Positions 35,613 to 44,324 are shown, counted from the first letter of the stretch. The stretch: DNA of 64,000 bases from JABDEZ01 sp965276955 (GCA_965276955.1 CBDIBP010000033.1:5330-69329); one strand, 5' to 3'. Translations and numbers: made by a program. The notes: a model not told the origin generated them from the letters alone.

Positions 35613-37439
35613 ATGAGCAAATTAAATAACAATATAATAGCGGTTGCTGGCGCTTTATGCGCATTCTTAATAGGAGGATGCGGCAGTGAGACCTCCACAA
35701 AAACTACAACAACAAGCCAGGTGACCACCGAGACCAAAACAGGAACACACCCACATGGTTGGCTGCCACAAGATGTGGACACGGTCTGTACCGTTCCATT
35801 AACCGCTTTCAACGCCTGGTTTGTTGGTGGGAAGGCAGTGGAAAATGGCAAAGTGATGCCTGCCAACAGTGTTGCTTTTCCAGACAATACTAATTGCGAT
35901 TTTTATACATGGTCAGAGCAAATGTTCCTTTGGCTGGCATCGCCGGCAAAAGGAACAGCTTATACTTCGGGTAATACAGTAATGGAAGATACCCTTTTCT
36001 ACGACGTATCAGAGAATGTAAAAGGAAAGCGTACCATGACCAGGCACAACCCAGGCAGCATGATAAGCGTATCGAGCGCCATTAACCTGACAGGCCCTAA
36101 TGATCTGCCCATCGTAATAGATGACAAAGGTCAGTTGCTTGAGGTAGAAGTTCATACCGAAAGGTCTGTTTTGTCCATGACCGAAAAAGGCGGCAAGCAA
36201 ATGAAAAAAGTAGCTACAATAGAAGAAGGGACGGACCCGCTGCATCATATCTTTAAAGATGCGCAAGGTAAGGGCATAGACCATCCTAAGGCCATTTTGC
36301 AGCATACGGCTGATCAGAACAGGATAGTGGAACAGTTTGAGATAGGCGGTAAAAAAGTATTCATCGATACGGCTGGCGACGAGCATACCATTGCTGTAGG
36401 CCAGGCTACCGACAATGTACTCATAGCTGCACAGAACAATTCCATCGTTTATTATGTAATGATGGTCAACGATGTGTATGCTTACTACATTACAGCTGCT
36501 AAAGCAGTTCCCAAGCCACCATTTGTAAAAGACCTCTTCCCAACAACAGGTGAGGAAAGGGATAACATTTGTGCTTATGCGCGGCAAAGAGGCATAGCTC
36601 TATCTGACTCAAATGCGCTGGCAATGGAATTAAAACTTGCATTGGTAGAGGTTTCCGGCCTTAAAGATCAGGGTAGTTATATTACCATCGATGCTATGGT
36701 GCCTAACTATGACACAACCAATAAATACAAGTGGGTACCAAAAGGAACAAGAAAAGCCAAGTTGGCGCTTATAGGTTTGCATATTGTAGGTAGTGTCAAG
36801 GGAAACCCGGAAATGATATGGGCTACGTTCGAACATAAGAACAATGCACCTAATGGGGCCTATGACTACATTGACCTTAAAAAAACAAAAGTATCCGTTC
36901 CTGCTGATTCGGGTTCGGGCTGGGTATTATGCAATACCACATCGGGTGTCCAGTTCAACCTGCCATATATGGTGAACAACAAACTTGATATAGATAGTTT
37001 TGCTGGCCATGCTATTGGTGCAAGCCCTACCATGCTCGATGATCCGTTTGGCACAGCAAAAGACTCTTCTGCTCCAAACCCACAAGTTAAGAGTACTGCC
37101 GAATCAAATACCCAGGTCATCAGCATCAACAATTCTGTGTTAGGGCAACTTGTTGGCAACGACATGCGAAAAAACTACCGGCTCATAGGTGCCACGTGGA
37201 CCCAAGGTGGGGCTAATCCTACTGGCACACCGTATTCACCAACCAATACAACACACGGCGTAGCAGTAGGTACCAATTTGCTTATCAACAGTACTATGGA
37301 AACATATGACCAAACCCCAACCGGCACGTGTTTCAGTTGTCACAACAACTCTCTCTCTCCACTGGTGTTTGGGCTGAGCCATATTTCCAAACAATTAGTT
37401 CCCCTGCCGCAACTGCCGGCTTCTATAAATAAAAAATAG
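35613..37439 (+). CDS. Large lipoprotein with a single C-terminal CxxCH haem c motif
   Basis: A 608-residue exported lipoprotein. The N-terminus has a hydrophobic segment ending in lipobox LIGGC (Cys about residue 27), followed by a Ser/Thr-rich linker. The bulk does not match a fold I can name, but segments such as NCDFYTWSEQMFLWLASPA, GLHIVGSVKGNPEMIWATFE and the paired CNTTSGVQFNLP look conserved-family-like. Near the end C573-F-S-C576-H577 is a c-type haem attachment motif, followed by SLSPLVFGLSHISKQL; no distal Met or His can be fixed with confidence. It would sit on the periplasmic or outer face. The terminator at 37526-37568 follows. With tyrosinase and a cupredoxin-like protein nearby, a redox or electron-accepting role is reasonable but inferred. 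Confidence 0.75.
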   Translation: MSKLNNNIIAVAGALCAFLIGGCGSETSTKTTTTSQVTTETKTGTHPHGWLPQDVDTVCTVPLTAFNAWFVGGKAVENGKVMPANSVAFPDNTNCDFYTWSEQMFLWLASPAKGTAYTSGNTVMEDTLFYDVSENVKGKRTMTRHNPGSMISVSSAINLTGPNDLPIVIDDKGQLLEVEVHTERSVLSMTEKGGKQMKKVATIEEGTDPLHHIFKDAQGKGIDHPKAILQHTADQNRIVEQFEIGGKKVFIDTAGDEHTIAVGQATDNVLIAAQNNSIVYYVMMVNDVYAYYITAAKAVPKPPFVKDLFPTTGEERDNICAYARQRGIALSDSNALAMELKLALVEVSGLKDQGSYITIDAMVPNYDTTNKYKWVPKGTRKAKLALIGLHIVGSVKGNPEMIWATFEHKNNAPNGAYDYIDLKKTKVSVPADSGSGWVLCNTTSGVQFNLPYMVNNKLDIDSFAGHAIGASPTMLDDPFGTAKDSSAPNPQVKSTAESNTQVISINNSVLGQLVGNDMRKNYRLIGATWTQGGANPTGTPYSPTNTTHGVAVGTNLLINSTMETYDQTPTGTCFSCHNNSLSPLVFGLSHISKQLVPLPQLPASINKK

Positions 37440-37525
37440 CACTTGGGCCGTCCATTTATGGTGGATAAATAGGTAGCTCATTACATATTACCGCTTCCAT
37501 TTTCTGTATAATGGATGAAATGGCT

Positions 37526-37568
37526 ATAACAAAGATCCCCTAAGGTAGCCTTAGGGGATCTTTGTTAT
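37526..37568. terminator. Bidirectional terminator, perfect 20-bp stem
   Basis: Left arm 37526-37545 and right arm 37549-37568 are perfect reverse complements around a 3-base loop (TAG); the core is GATCCCCTAAGG/CCTTAGGGGATC with A/T-rich outer ends on both sides. It lies between two convergent genes (haem lipoprotein, plus; two-module protein, minus) and can end both transcripts. Confidence 0.88.
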
Positions 37569-37595
37569 CAGAATATCAAATAGTAAAACGTCTTG

Positions 37596-38189
37596 TTACA
37601 CCGCCATCGGTTTATGCTCTATCATGCCGCCAGCAACCCAGTCATCCCACTTTTTTAAATTTTGCTGAGCAAGCGCATTAGCCGGGGGCATTGGGTGGCT
37701 CGACCGCTGAACGCCGTTCTCATCGGTTTCCCGGCCATGGAGCACACTTGTTATGTGTTCATTCTGGCTTTTTACCAATTCGTAGTCCCAAAGGTCCAAT
37801 GCAACAGCACCGATCGGGGTAGCTATTTTCACTTCAAGCATAGAGTCCCTGTAGTCTTCAAATACCAGTTTTATATCGTCGAATGTTACAACAGTGCCTT
37901 CCGGCAGCTCCGCTACTGGTTCACCCTCCACCATTCCGCCTGCTATCCATTTATCCCACAGGTCCAGTTTTCTCTGGGGAAATGGATGGGTAGTAGGCAT
38001 GCGGCGCTGTGATATATATTCTCCGTTCTCGTTGCGTTCATGCCCATACATCAGCACTGTCATACGGCTACTTCTACTTTTTACGGTGGCATAGTCCAAC
38101 AGATCTATATTGTGTGTCAGCATCACGGCTTGGTAGTCCGCAAACATGAGCTTTATATGTTCTTCAAATGTTATGATCGTGTCTGGCAT
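37596..38189 (-). CDS. Protein with two tandem MP...W..W modules, downstream of tyrosinase
   Basis: A 197-residue protein without signal peptide, made of two repeats: about residues 6-91 and 100-194. Each has a start F(E/D)(E/D)xI+L.F.DY...M, then the segment (L)DL.DY..VKS....(M/I)T..(M/L).G, a variable loop with NENG/DENG, MP (64-65 and 167-168), and L(D/K)(L/K)W(D)KW.AGGM.E..P (W78/W81 and W181/W184). The same plan is present once in the small protein at 35227. It begins 11 bases after the tyrosinase stop, so both are likely on one transcript. It has no enzyme motif that I can see; a binding, maturation or regulatory role is conceivable. The tyrosinase is exported, whereas this protein appears cytoplasmic. 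Confidence 0.75.
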   Translation of the reverse strand: MPDTIITFEEHIKLMFADYQAVMLTHNIDLLDYATVKSRSSRMTVLMYGHERNENGEYISQRRMPTTHPFPQRKLDLWDKWIAGGMVEGEPVAELPEGTVVTFDDIKLVFEDYRDSMLEVKIATPIGAVALDLWDYELVKSQNEHITSVLHGRETDENGVQRSSHPMPPANALAQQNLKKWDDWVAGGMIEHKPMAV

Positions 38190-38200
38190 ATTTATATTTT

Positions 38201-39685
38201 TTAAAGTTTAGTGGTGTTGATGGTTACGGTCCAGTCGTCCTGGTTAGCACTATTACCTATATCTTCCAGTTCGCGGGCTATGTAAATATTTAGATGGCTA
38301 GTTGCATCCGTCATGGCAGCATCTCCCATTGTCCAGTAGTTGGCCGAATTTGCCAGGTATCTATTTCTGAAATTTTTATCAGCAACGTTGGCTGCAACAG
38401 TTTTAGGATGCATGTAAACATCCACCCTATACGATGTAGTGATATGGGATTCCACATCAAGGAACCCATTGTGGATGTGTGTATTGCCTTTTAGTGCTCC
38501 CAGCGTCTGCTTTATCCCCTCTTTACTTTTAGCCATTAAAGATGTTCCCTTTGTCAATGCAGATTTAAGACTCATTTCATCTTTACCAAAGACAGGTGAT
38601 TTTTCCTTCGCACGGTCGCTTGGGGCATAATGGTCAGCCGCAGTTACTTCATAGTCATATCCCAGGGTCCTGTGGTCAAGGTACATTCCTCCGCTGCCCA
38701 TGCCCATGTCTGTACCGGGTTTTCTATGATAAGTTTTCAGATCATACTTTGATGGCACGGTACCCCTTAAAGGGTACTCCAGAGAAGTTATGGTGTCATT
38801 TGCATAATATCCGTGTTCCTCCATATGGTTAAGCCTTAGCCATTCGTTTAGGTAAAAGTCCAGATAGGAGTGGAACGAATAGAAAATAGGGTCATACGCT
38901 GCCGTCGTGGGGCTGCTCATGTCGCCGCCACAATAGGTATCATGCATATCATCATGAATTTCAGCTTCAAAGCGCCCATAACCACCACTTATTTTGCCTC
39001 CTGTAGCATTAGGAAAACCACCCAGGATAAGCCATTTCGAGTCAATAATATCCTGCAGTAAAGCTTTATCAGTAAATTTGTAATCTGGTGTACCTACACG
39101 CCTGTTGTTACGATACAATACGGAGGTAGGGTCTTCAAAAGCTGATGGAAAACGTTTCCCACTTACCGGTAGTGTAAAGTTCCAGTACGGTACGGTCACT
39201 TTTGCTGTAGCCGGTCCTATACTCCCTTTTGAGTCTTTTATAGTTCCGTTCGGGTCAGCATTTTGCAGTATTTTTTCAAAATAATAAAATTCTGCTCGGT
39301 GCCACATCATGAATAGGTCTTTCCTATGCTCGCACATACCGGGATACACACCCTTGCCATCTTTGAATCTCAACCTCGCTATGTAATTGTAATATTCCGA
39401 ATAGGTCTCATCCGCCTTTTTTGCTCTTGGCGGTGTTTTGGGTATAGATACATAAGTGGCATTATGTATCCAGGCCTGCCAGGCATATCCCTCTTCATCA
39501 TATGGGTTTACCATGCTTCTGTCATGCAGTATCTGTATGGCATGTTTATAGGCAGCTATTTCCTGCTTGGTAAGCGAGTCTATATTCTTTCGCATCAGCA
39601 ACTCCTGGCTTTTCGCAGTACTTGCGAACAGTATAACGAGTAAAAGAGAAAGTATCCCTTTTATAAACGTTGTTTTTATGAGCAT
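38201..39685 (-). CDS. Secreted tyrosinase-type dicopper oxidase
   Basis: A 494-residue protein from ATG 39685, with a signal peptide ILSLLLVILFASTAKSQ; an in-frame start at 39757 adds 24 residues and is less likely. The type 3 copper site is complete. CuA ligands are H74 (AWIHNA), H120 (GMCEHRKD) and H129 (MMWHRAEFYYFE). CuB ligands are H244 and H248 (EIHDDMH) and H272 (FYSFHSYLDFYLNEW). Spacings 120-129, 244-248 and 248-272 match bacterial tyrosinases (9, 4, about 22). The first of the usual HH pair is Phe271. The C-terminal 200 residues (about 300-494) form an extra domain with HIHNGFLDVESHITTSYRV and are typical of longer tyrosinase/hemocyanin-fold proteins. It oxidises phenols or catechols in the family; the actual substrate is not evident. 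Confidence 0.9.
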   Translation of the reverse strand: MLIKTTFIKGILSLLLVILFASTAKSQELLMRKNIDSLTKQEIAAYKHAIQILHDRSMVNPYDEEGYAWQAWIHNATYVSIPKTPPRAKKADETYSEYYNYIARLRFKDGKGVYPGMCEHRKDLFMMWHRAEFYYFEKILQNADPNGTIKDSKGSIGPATAKVTVPYWNFTLPVSGKRFPSAFEDPTSVLYRNNRRVGTPDYKFTDKALLQDIIDSKWLILGGFPNATGGKISGGYGRFEAEIHDDMHDTYCGGDMSSPTTAAYDPIFYSFHSYLDFYLNEWLRLNHMEEHGYYANDTITSLEYPLRGTVPSKYDLKTYHRKPGTDMGMGSGGMYLDHRTLGYDYEVTAADHYAPSDRAKEKSPVFGKDEMSLKSALTKGTSLMAKSKEGIKQTLGALKGNTHIHNGFLDVESHITTSYRVDVYMHPKTVAANVADKNFRNRYLANSANYWTMGDAAMTDATSHLNIYIARELEDIGNSANQDDWTVTINTTKL

Positions 39686-39809
39686 AATATAGTTGTTTGT
39701 ATGTTTGATATTTTTTTTCAGAATGCATAAATATAATATTGTTTTTATTAAATGCAATGTCTTTATCTATTTAAACTTATTTTTAAACAAAAGTTAATTA
39801 AATAGGATT

Positions 39810-40751
39810 ATGAGGGGGATTTTCTGCGCACTATGCATAATTATGCTGTTTTTAAAAGCAGATGGTCAGGTAAAAAGGCCTTTAATAATTGCCAGGACAA
39901 GCGGCAACATAACATTCCCAGGTGGAAAGCATATACGGATATATGGCTTCGCGGCCAAACTTAATGAACCGCTCGATCTGCCAGGTGCAACTATTGTGGC
40001 CACAGAAGGAGATAGCATGGAGATAGACCTTTGGAATGTATCGCAGGGCAACCCTCATGATCTGCAGATAAAAGGCATCAACCTTCAAAAGCGCAACGAG
40101 CCTCATGAAGTATATACCGATGATAACATTCATCATATGGAGCACGGCTATTATAGTTTTGTAGCCCCTCATACAGGTACTTATATCTATTATTGTCCTG
40201 TAAATTATCCGTTAGATGTGCAAGCTGGCATGTTCGGCATATTGCAGGTAAAGCCCAAAGAGAACAATAAGCTGTATAATGATCACAGCGGCCAGGAATT
40301 ATTGTGGTGCGGTTTTGAAGTAGATACCACTTGGCATACAGATGATGTACTGGATGCCGAACGTGCAGAAACATCTAAAATGACAGAACAACTGCCCTAT
40401 AGGCCGCAATACTTTTTAATTAACAACAAAAGGAATGGCCTGCCGGCAATGCCGGCAAAATTAAAGGGCAAAATTGGCGAGACAGTACTCATACGGCTGG
40501 CAAATGCGGGCTTTATGCAGCATATTATTAAGTTCCCCAAAGAAATCAAATGCACTGTTCTCACAAAAAATGCAATGTCTCAGGCATCGGTTGATACCGC
40601 AAACACGCTAATTTTAAAACCTATGGATACTTATGAGATACTTGTTTCATCAGATCAGATGATAAATGGCTTTATTAGCTATGAATTTAGGGAAGAGAAC
40701 CAGGCCATCCCTCCAACAATAAAAAAAATACCAGTATCAATAACTAAGTAA
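39810..40751 (+). CDS. Exported two-domain cupredoxin-like protein with altered copper site
   Basis: A 313-residue protein with signal peptide (MRGIFCALCIIMLFLKADGQ). It resembles the two-domain multicopper oxidase/nitrite reductase fold: N-terminal domain about residues 25-150 and C-terminal domain about 175-310. A type 1-like set is visible in domain 1: H83 (GNPHDLQ), C129 (YYCPV), D136 (PLDVQ) and M141 (AGMFG). Nitrite reductases have His at the place of D136 and also His before the Cys and five residues after the first His; here these are Tyr128 and Lys88. So no type 2 site is present and the type 1 site is unusual. The second domain has no obvious copper ligands. It is divergent from the tyrosinase gene (125 bases between starts) and overlaps the next gene by one base (TAATG). 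Confidence 0.8.
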   Translation: MRGIFCALCIIMLFLKADGQVKRPLIIARTSGNITFPGGKHIRIYGFAAKLNEPLDLPGATIVATEGDSMEIDLWNVSQGNPHDLQIKGINLQKRNEPHEVYTDDNIHHMEHGYYSFVAPHTGTYIYYCPVNYPLDVQAGMFGILQVKPKENNKLYNDHSGQELLWCGFEVDTTWHTDDVLDAERAETSKMTEQLPYRPQYFLINNKRNGLPAMPAKLKGKIGETVLIRLANAGFMQHIIKFPKEIKCTVLTKNAMSQASVDTANTLILKPMDTYEILVSSDQMINGFISYEFREENQAIPPTIKKIPVSITK

Positions 40752-41191
40752 TGATGCACAAAGCTAACCGGTACTTCCTTATTGTATTTCTTTTTGCTTG
40801 TAGCGTTGCAGCTAATGCACAAAGCAAACCAACATTCATTGTACAAGGCGACGCTGTAAAAAAGGAAATTGTAGAGCACACAGGATACCTCGAAAATTCG
40901 AAGATAACGGTAGTTAACACTTCTGATGAACCCATTTACCTGGAATGGGAGACTGTTTCTAATACTTTTCCAAAATCCTGGGACTGCTCCATGTGCCAGC
41001 ATGGCAAATGCCAGATAGGGATACCCAAAGGCTCAATATTCAAAAAATTAGATTCGCAACAGGAAGGCTTTATTGCTATCCATGTACTGCCTGATAAATA
41101 TTCCGGCAGTGGCACCGTAAAGTTTAAGATATACGATAAGGAGCATCCTGAATATTATAAGATCTTAACGTTCTCAGTTAAGGTGCTGTAG
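40751..41191 (+). CDS. Small secreted Ig-like protein with a CxxCxxxxC motif
   Basis: A 146-residue protein with signal peptide (about residues 1-24, ending AANAQ; Met1 or Met2 could start). The mature part is a single beta-sandwich of the DUF1573/ASPD-like kind: IVQGDAVKKEIVEHTGYLENSKITVVNTSDEPIYLEWE, then a loop W-D-C79-SM-C82-QHGK-C87, and C-terminal strands VKFKIYDKEHPEYYKILTFSVKVL. The Cys loop could hold a metal or a disulfide. It is translationally coupled to the cupredoxin-like gene (TAATG), so the two products probably work together. Confidence 0.7.
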   Translation: MMHKANRYFLIVFLFACSVAANAQSKPTFIVQGDAVKKEIVEHTGYLENSKITVVNTSDEPIYLEWETVSNTFPKSWDCSMCQHGKCQIGIPKGSIFKKLDSQQEGFIAIHVLPDKYSGSGTVKFKIYDKEHPEYYKILTFSVKVL

Positions 41192-41249
41192 ACTTTCTTT
41201 TTTAAAATCGTTTTGCTGGTAGATACTTACGAAACCTCTTAAAACAATA

Positions 41250-41272
41250 AGAACCGCTATAGTAGCGGTTCT
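41250..41272 (-). terminator. Hairpin downstream of tRNA-Arg
   Basis: Perfect 10-bp stem AGAACCGCTA / TAGCGGTTCT with a 3-base loop (TAG). On the minus strand it is followed by TATTGTTTT. It lies 14 bases past the tRNA 3' end, so it most likely ends that transcript. Confidence 0.65.
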
Positions 41273-41286
41273 CTGTGCGATCGTAG

Positions 41287-41360
41287 TGACCGCGTCAGGA
41301 TTCAAACCTGAAACCTTCTCATCCGTAGTGAGATGCTCTATTCAGTTGAGCTACGCAGCC
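41287..41360 (-). tRNA. tRNA-Arg (anticodon ACG)
   Basis: Read on the minus strand, GGCTGCG (acceptor 5' arm) pairs with CGCGGTC (3' arm) with two G-U pairs. The D arm has stem GCTC/GAGC, the anticodon stem TCTCA/TGAGA encloses loop CTACGGA (anticodon ACG, residues 34-36), and the T arm has TCAGG/CCTGA round TTTGAAT. The discriminator is A. CCA is not encoded. A34 is presumably converted to inosine by TadA to read CGU, CGC and CGA. Confidence 0.95.
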
Positions 41361-41438
41361 ATTTTTAAATGGGATTGCAAAGATAAACACTCTGCATTAT
41401 TTTCCAAAGAAAAGATCATAATTATTGAACAAAAGATC

Positions 41439-41462
41439 GCGGGCACTTGTACAAGTGCCCGC
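41439..41462 (-). terminator. Terminator of the M16 peptidase gene
   Basis: A perfect 24-base palindrome (12-bp arms GCGGGCACTTGT/ACAAGTGCCCGC), followed on the minus strand by GATCTTTTGTT. It lies 9 bases after the stop of the M16 gene. Confidence 0.8.
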
Positions 41463-41471
41463 TGCTGGTCA

Positions 41472-44324
41472 TTATTGTTGCTCTGGATACAGTATAGCAG
41501 TAAACTCGTTCTTCCCTGCGAACAGCAGATCTACAGTTGCTTTTATATCCTCCCTGGTTAGTTTGTTCACATGGTCTTCATAGTGCAGCACTCTTTCTTT
41601 ATCCCGGCTCCAGAATAGTATACTTTCCAGTTTACCGCTCCAGTAGTTGTTCTCCATTACAGCAGTACGGTATTTTTCTATCCAGGTCTTTTTTACTTTA
41701 TCCAGGTCTTTTTCATCGGGCCCTTGTACCTCCATATTCTTTATTTCATCTTTAGCAGCGGCTATAAGTTTGTCCACATTCTCTGGTCCGCAAGGCAGTT
41801 GCAGTATTATGTTGTAGTGCGGGTACGGCTCCTTGTCTACCCTGCTGTAAAAGCCTCCGGTATATATACCACCCAGCTTTTCCCGTAGATTCTCTATCAC
41901 TTTTATGTTCAGTATTTCAGCCACTGCCTGCGCTTTCATTGCCAGGTCTTCAGTATAGGGCACCTCGCCATAGTGCATAGATATGATAAGGCTCTTTTTT
42001 TCCTTGCCTTTATATACATTCAGTTGGTGCTCACCTGTTATTGGCCGCACACCATTGTCTTTGTAGCTCACCGGCTTACCGTCCTGTGGCAGGCTGCCCA
42101 GGTAGGTCTCTATCAGCGGCAGCGCCACATCGGTCTGCACGTTACCTACTATAAAGAAGTGGTACCCATCTGCCCTGCCCAGTTCATTTCTATATATCTC
42201 CAAGCTCCTGTCCAGTTTCAGCTTGTCAAAGTCTGCAGGCTTAGGAATGTTGGTTTTAGCCAGCGGGTTCCCGTTGAACAATACTTTAGTGAGCGTATCA
42301 GAAAAAGCTGCCTGCGGATTAGAAGATATGAATTGCAGTTGCGTTTTACTCTTATCTACGAATGCATTGAACAGGCCATCGTCTTTCCGCGGCTGGGTCA
42401 GGTATAGGTTCACCAGCTGCAGCATGCTTTCCAGGTCTTTTACAGAGCTTTTACCTGCTACCACATCTGTTATATCACTAAGGCTTGCCGTCACAGATAC
42501 TGTTTTACCCGCCAATACCTTTTCCAGGTCATTCGGGCTGAATTTCCCTACACCCATTGCATCTACCACATCGCCGGCAAACTGCGCATTGCTCTTGTCC
42601 GCAACACCATAATTACTTTTACCACCTTGTTTCACACCATGCAGCTGTATCTCATCGCTTTTAAAGGTGGTTGGTTTTATGGTCACCTTTATGCCATTGC
42701 TAAGCGTGTAGGTAGTAGCGCCCAGGTCGGCTTCCTCTACCTTGCTTATTACCTTGCCCGGAGCTGGCTTTACGTCCATCAGGTTTGTAGCTATGGCTTT
42801 TTCTTCGGTCTTTGCTATATCCTGTTTCATAGCAGCGGCGGTCAGCGCAGCAAGCTCAGCGCTCGTAGGCAGCTTCACCTCAGCTTTATCAGGGCCGGTC
42901 ACCAGGCTAAAAGTATTCTCATTCTTTGTCCACTCTGGTATAAGCTCGTTAAGGGTAGAGAGTTGTATAGAGGGCAACATAGCTTTATAATACCCATATT
43001 CTTTATCAATGCCGGGGAAGGGTTCATCATTCTCAAAATTGCGTATATACTCTTCTACATAATTGCTGCTTTCTGTAGTATGGCGCTCATTGTAGGTTTT
43101 CTCCATACCATTCATCATATCTTTTTTCGTGCGCTCCAGCTCATCCTGTGTAAATCCGTATTTCTTTGCCTTTATCAGTTCACCCGTCACTGCGTTCATA
43201 GCTATTTGCAGGCCGTCCTTGCCAAATGCCGCACCTATACCAAAACTCTCATACCCTTGTATCAGATCTTCGAAACTTGCTTCAGCACCAAGGAAGGGCG
43301 GCGTACTGCTTTGTGCCAGGTCATTCAGGCGCTGGTTCAGCATTTGCAATACCATACTACGCTCCAGGTCGTGCTTATAATCTTCTATCGTTACTTGTTT
43401 GTGCTTGCGGGTATACGGATAAAGTATTTGCAATACCGAATTTGTCGCTTCTTTGTCTGTTACTACTATTGCTTCTGGTTTCGTCCGTGCCTTCACATCT
43501 GCCTGCATGCGTGTCCTTTCACCTGCAGGATTTTTGATGTGTCCAAAGTGCTCCATCACCAGTTTCTTGGCTGTGATAGTATCTATATCCCCTACTATTA
43601 TTACGGCTTCCAGGTCGGGGCGATACCAGTCCTTATAAAAACGACGTATATCGTCATATTTAAAGTTCTTTATAATATCGTCCTTACCTATCGGCAGGCG
43701 CTCTGCATACAAAGATCCCGATGCCAATGAAGGGAAATACTTGTTCAGCATACGCATATTAGCACCTTTACCCAGTCTGCTTTCTTCCAGTATCACATTA
43801 CGCTCGTCATCTATGTCTTTATCCGTCAAGAGTGCATTATGGCTCCAGTCTTCCAGTATCTGGAATCCTTTATTGATGTTATCAGGCTTATCTGTAGGTA
43901 TCGGTAATATATATACCGTATTGTCAAACCCTGTATTTGCATTCAGGTCGGCGCCAAACTGGACACCTATACTTTGCAGGTAGCTCACCAATTCATTTTT
44001 CTGAAAATTCTTGAGCCCGTTAAAGTTCATGTGCTCCATGAAGTGCGCCAGGCCCAGCTGTTTTTCATCTTCCAGTATAGAGCCTGCCTTTATCACCAAA
44101 CGTAGTTCCACCTTATGCTCCGGCTTATTGTTATGGCGTATATAATAGGTAAGACCATTGGGCAGTTTACCTGTTGCTACTTCAGGGTCTACCGGCAGCG
44201 TAGCACCGGTTCTTTTGACCATACCAGTGGCATCATGTCTGGCCACATTTTGTGCAAACGAAACAGAACTGCCAAAACAAGTAATGGCTATAGCAACAAT
44301 GGAGAGTACCTTGCCCAATTTCAT
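41472..44324 (-). CDS. Secreted M16 (insulinase/PqqL-like) zinc peptidase
   Basis: A 950-residue peptidase from ATG 44324 (MKLGKVLSIVAIAITCFGSS, a signal peptide ending SFAQ). The inverted zinc motif HxxEH is H94-F-M-E97-H98 within GLAHFMEHMNFNGLKNF, and the third ligand Glu lies in the following ERNVILEESRLGKGANMR region. Two M16 halves are present: N-terminal active (about 40-480) and C-terminal inactive (about 510-940), with the R/Y substrate-binding segment YGEVPYTEDLAMKAQAVAEIL and LREKLGGIYTGGFYSR. Length agrees with PqqL-type periplasmic peptidases. Substrate unknown; likely periplasmic peptide degradation. Confidence 0.95.
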   Translation of the reverse strand: MKLGKVLSIVAIAITCFGSSVSFAQNVARHDATGMVKRTGATLPVDPEVATGKLPNGLTYYIRHNNKPEHKVELRLVIKAGSILEDEKQLGLAHFMEHMNFNGLKNFQKNELVSYLQSIGVQFGADLNANTGFDNTVYILPIPTDKPDNINKGFQILEDWSHNALLTDKDIDDERNVILEESRLGKGANMRMLNKYFPSLASGSLYAERLPIGKDDIIKNFKYDDIRRFYKDWYRPDLEAVIIVGDIDTITAKKLVMEHFGHIKNPAGERTRMQADVKARTKPEAIVVTDKEATNSVLQILYPYTRKHKQVTIEDYKHDLERSMVLQMLNQRLNDLAQSSTPPFLGAEASFEDLIQGYESFGIGAAFGKDGLQIAMNAVTGELIKAKKYGFTQDELERTKKDMMNGMEKTYNERHTTESSNYVEEYIRNFENDEPFPGIDKEYGYYKAMLPSIQLSTLNELIPEWTKNENTFSLVTGPDKAEVKLPTSAELAALTAAAMKQDIAKTEEKAIATNLMDVKPAPGKVISKVEEADLGATTYTLSNGIKVTIKPTTFKSDEIQLHGVKQGGKSNYGVADKSNAQFAGDVVDAMGVGKFSPNDLEKVLAGKTVSVTASLSDITDVVAGKSSVKDLESMLQLVNLYLTQPRKDDGLFNAFVDKSKTQLQFISSNPQAAFSDTLTKVLFNGNPLAKTNIPKPADFDKLKLDRSLEIYRNELGRADGYHFFIVGNVQTDVALPLIETYLGSLPQDGKPVSYKDNGVRPITGEHQLNVYKGKEKKSLIISMHYGEVPYTEDLAMKAQAVAEILNIKVIENLREKLGGIYTGGFYSRVDKEPYPHYNIILQLPCGPENVDKLIAAAKDEIKNMEVQGPDEKDLDKVKKTWIEKYRTAVMENNYWSGKLESILFWSRDKERVLHYEDHVNKLTREDIKATVDLLFAGKNEFTAILYPEQQ

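Noticed and set aside
42627..43730. 367-codon plus-strand frame opposite the M16 peptidase
   Set aside because: Hydrophobic, Cys/Tyr-rich antisense frame; the M16 gene on the other strand is certain.
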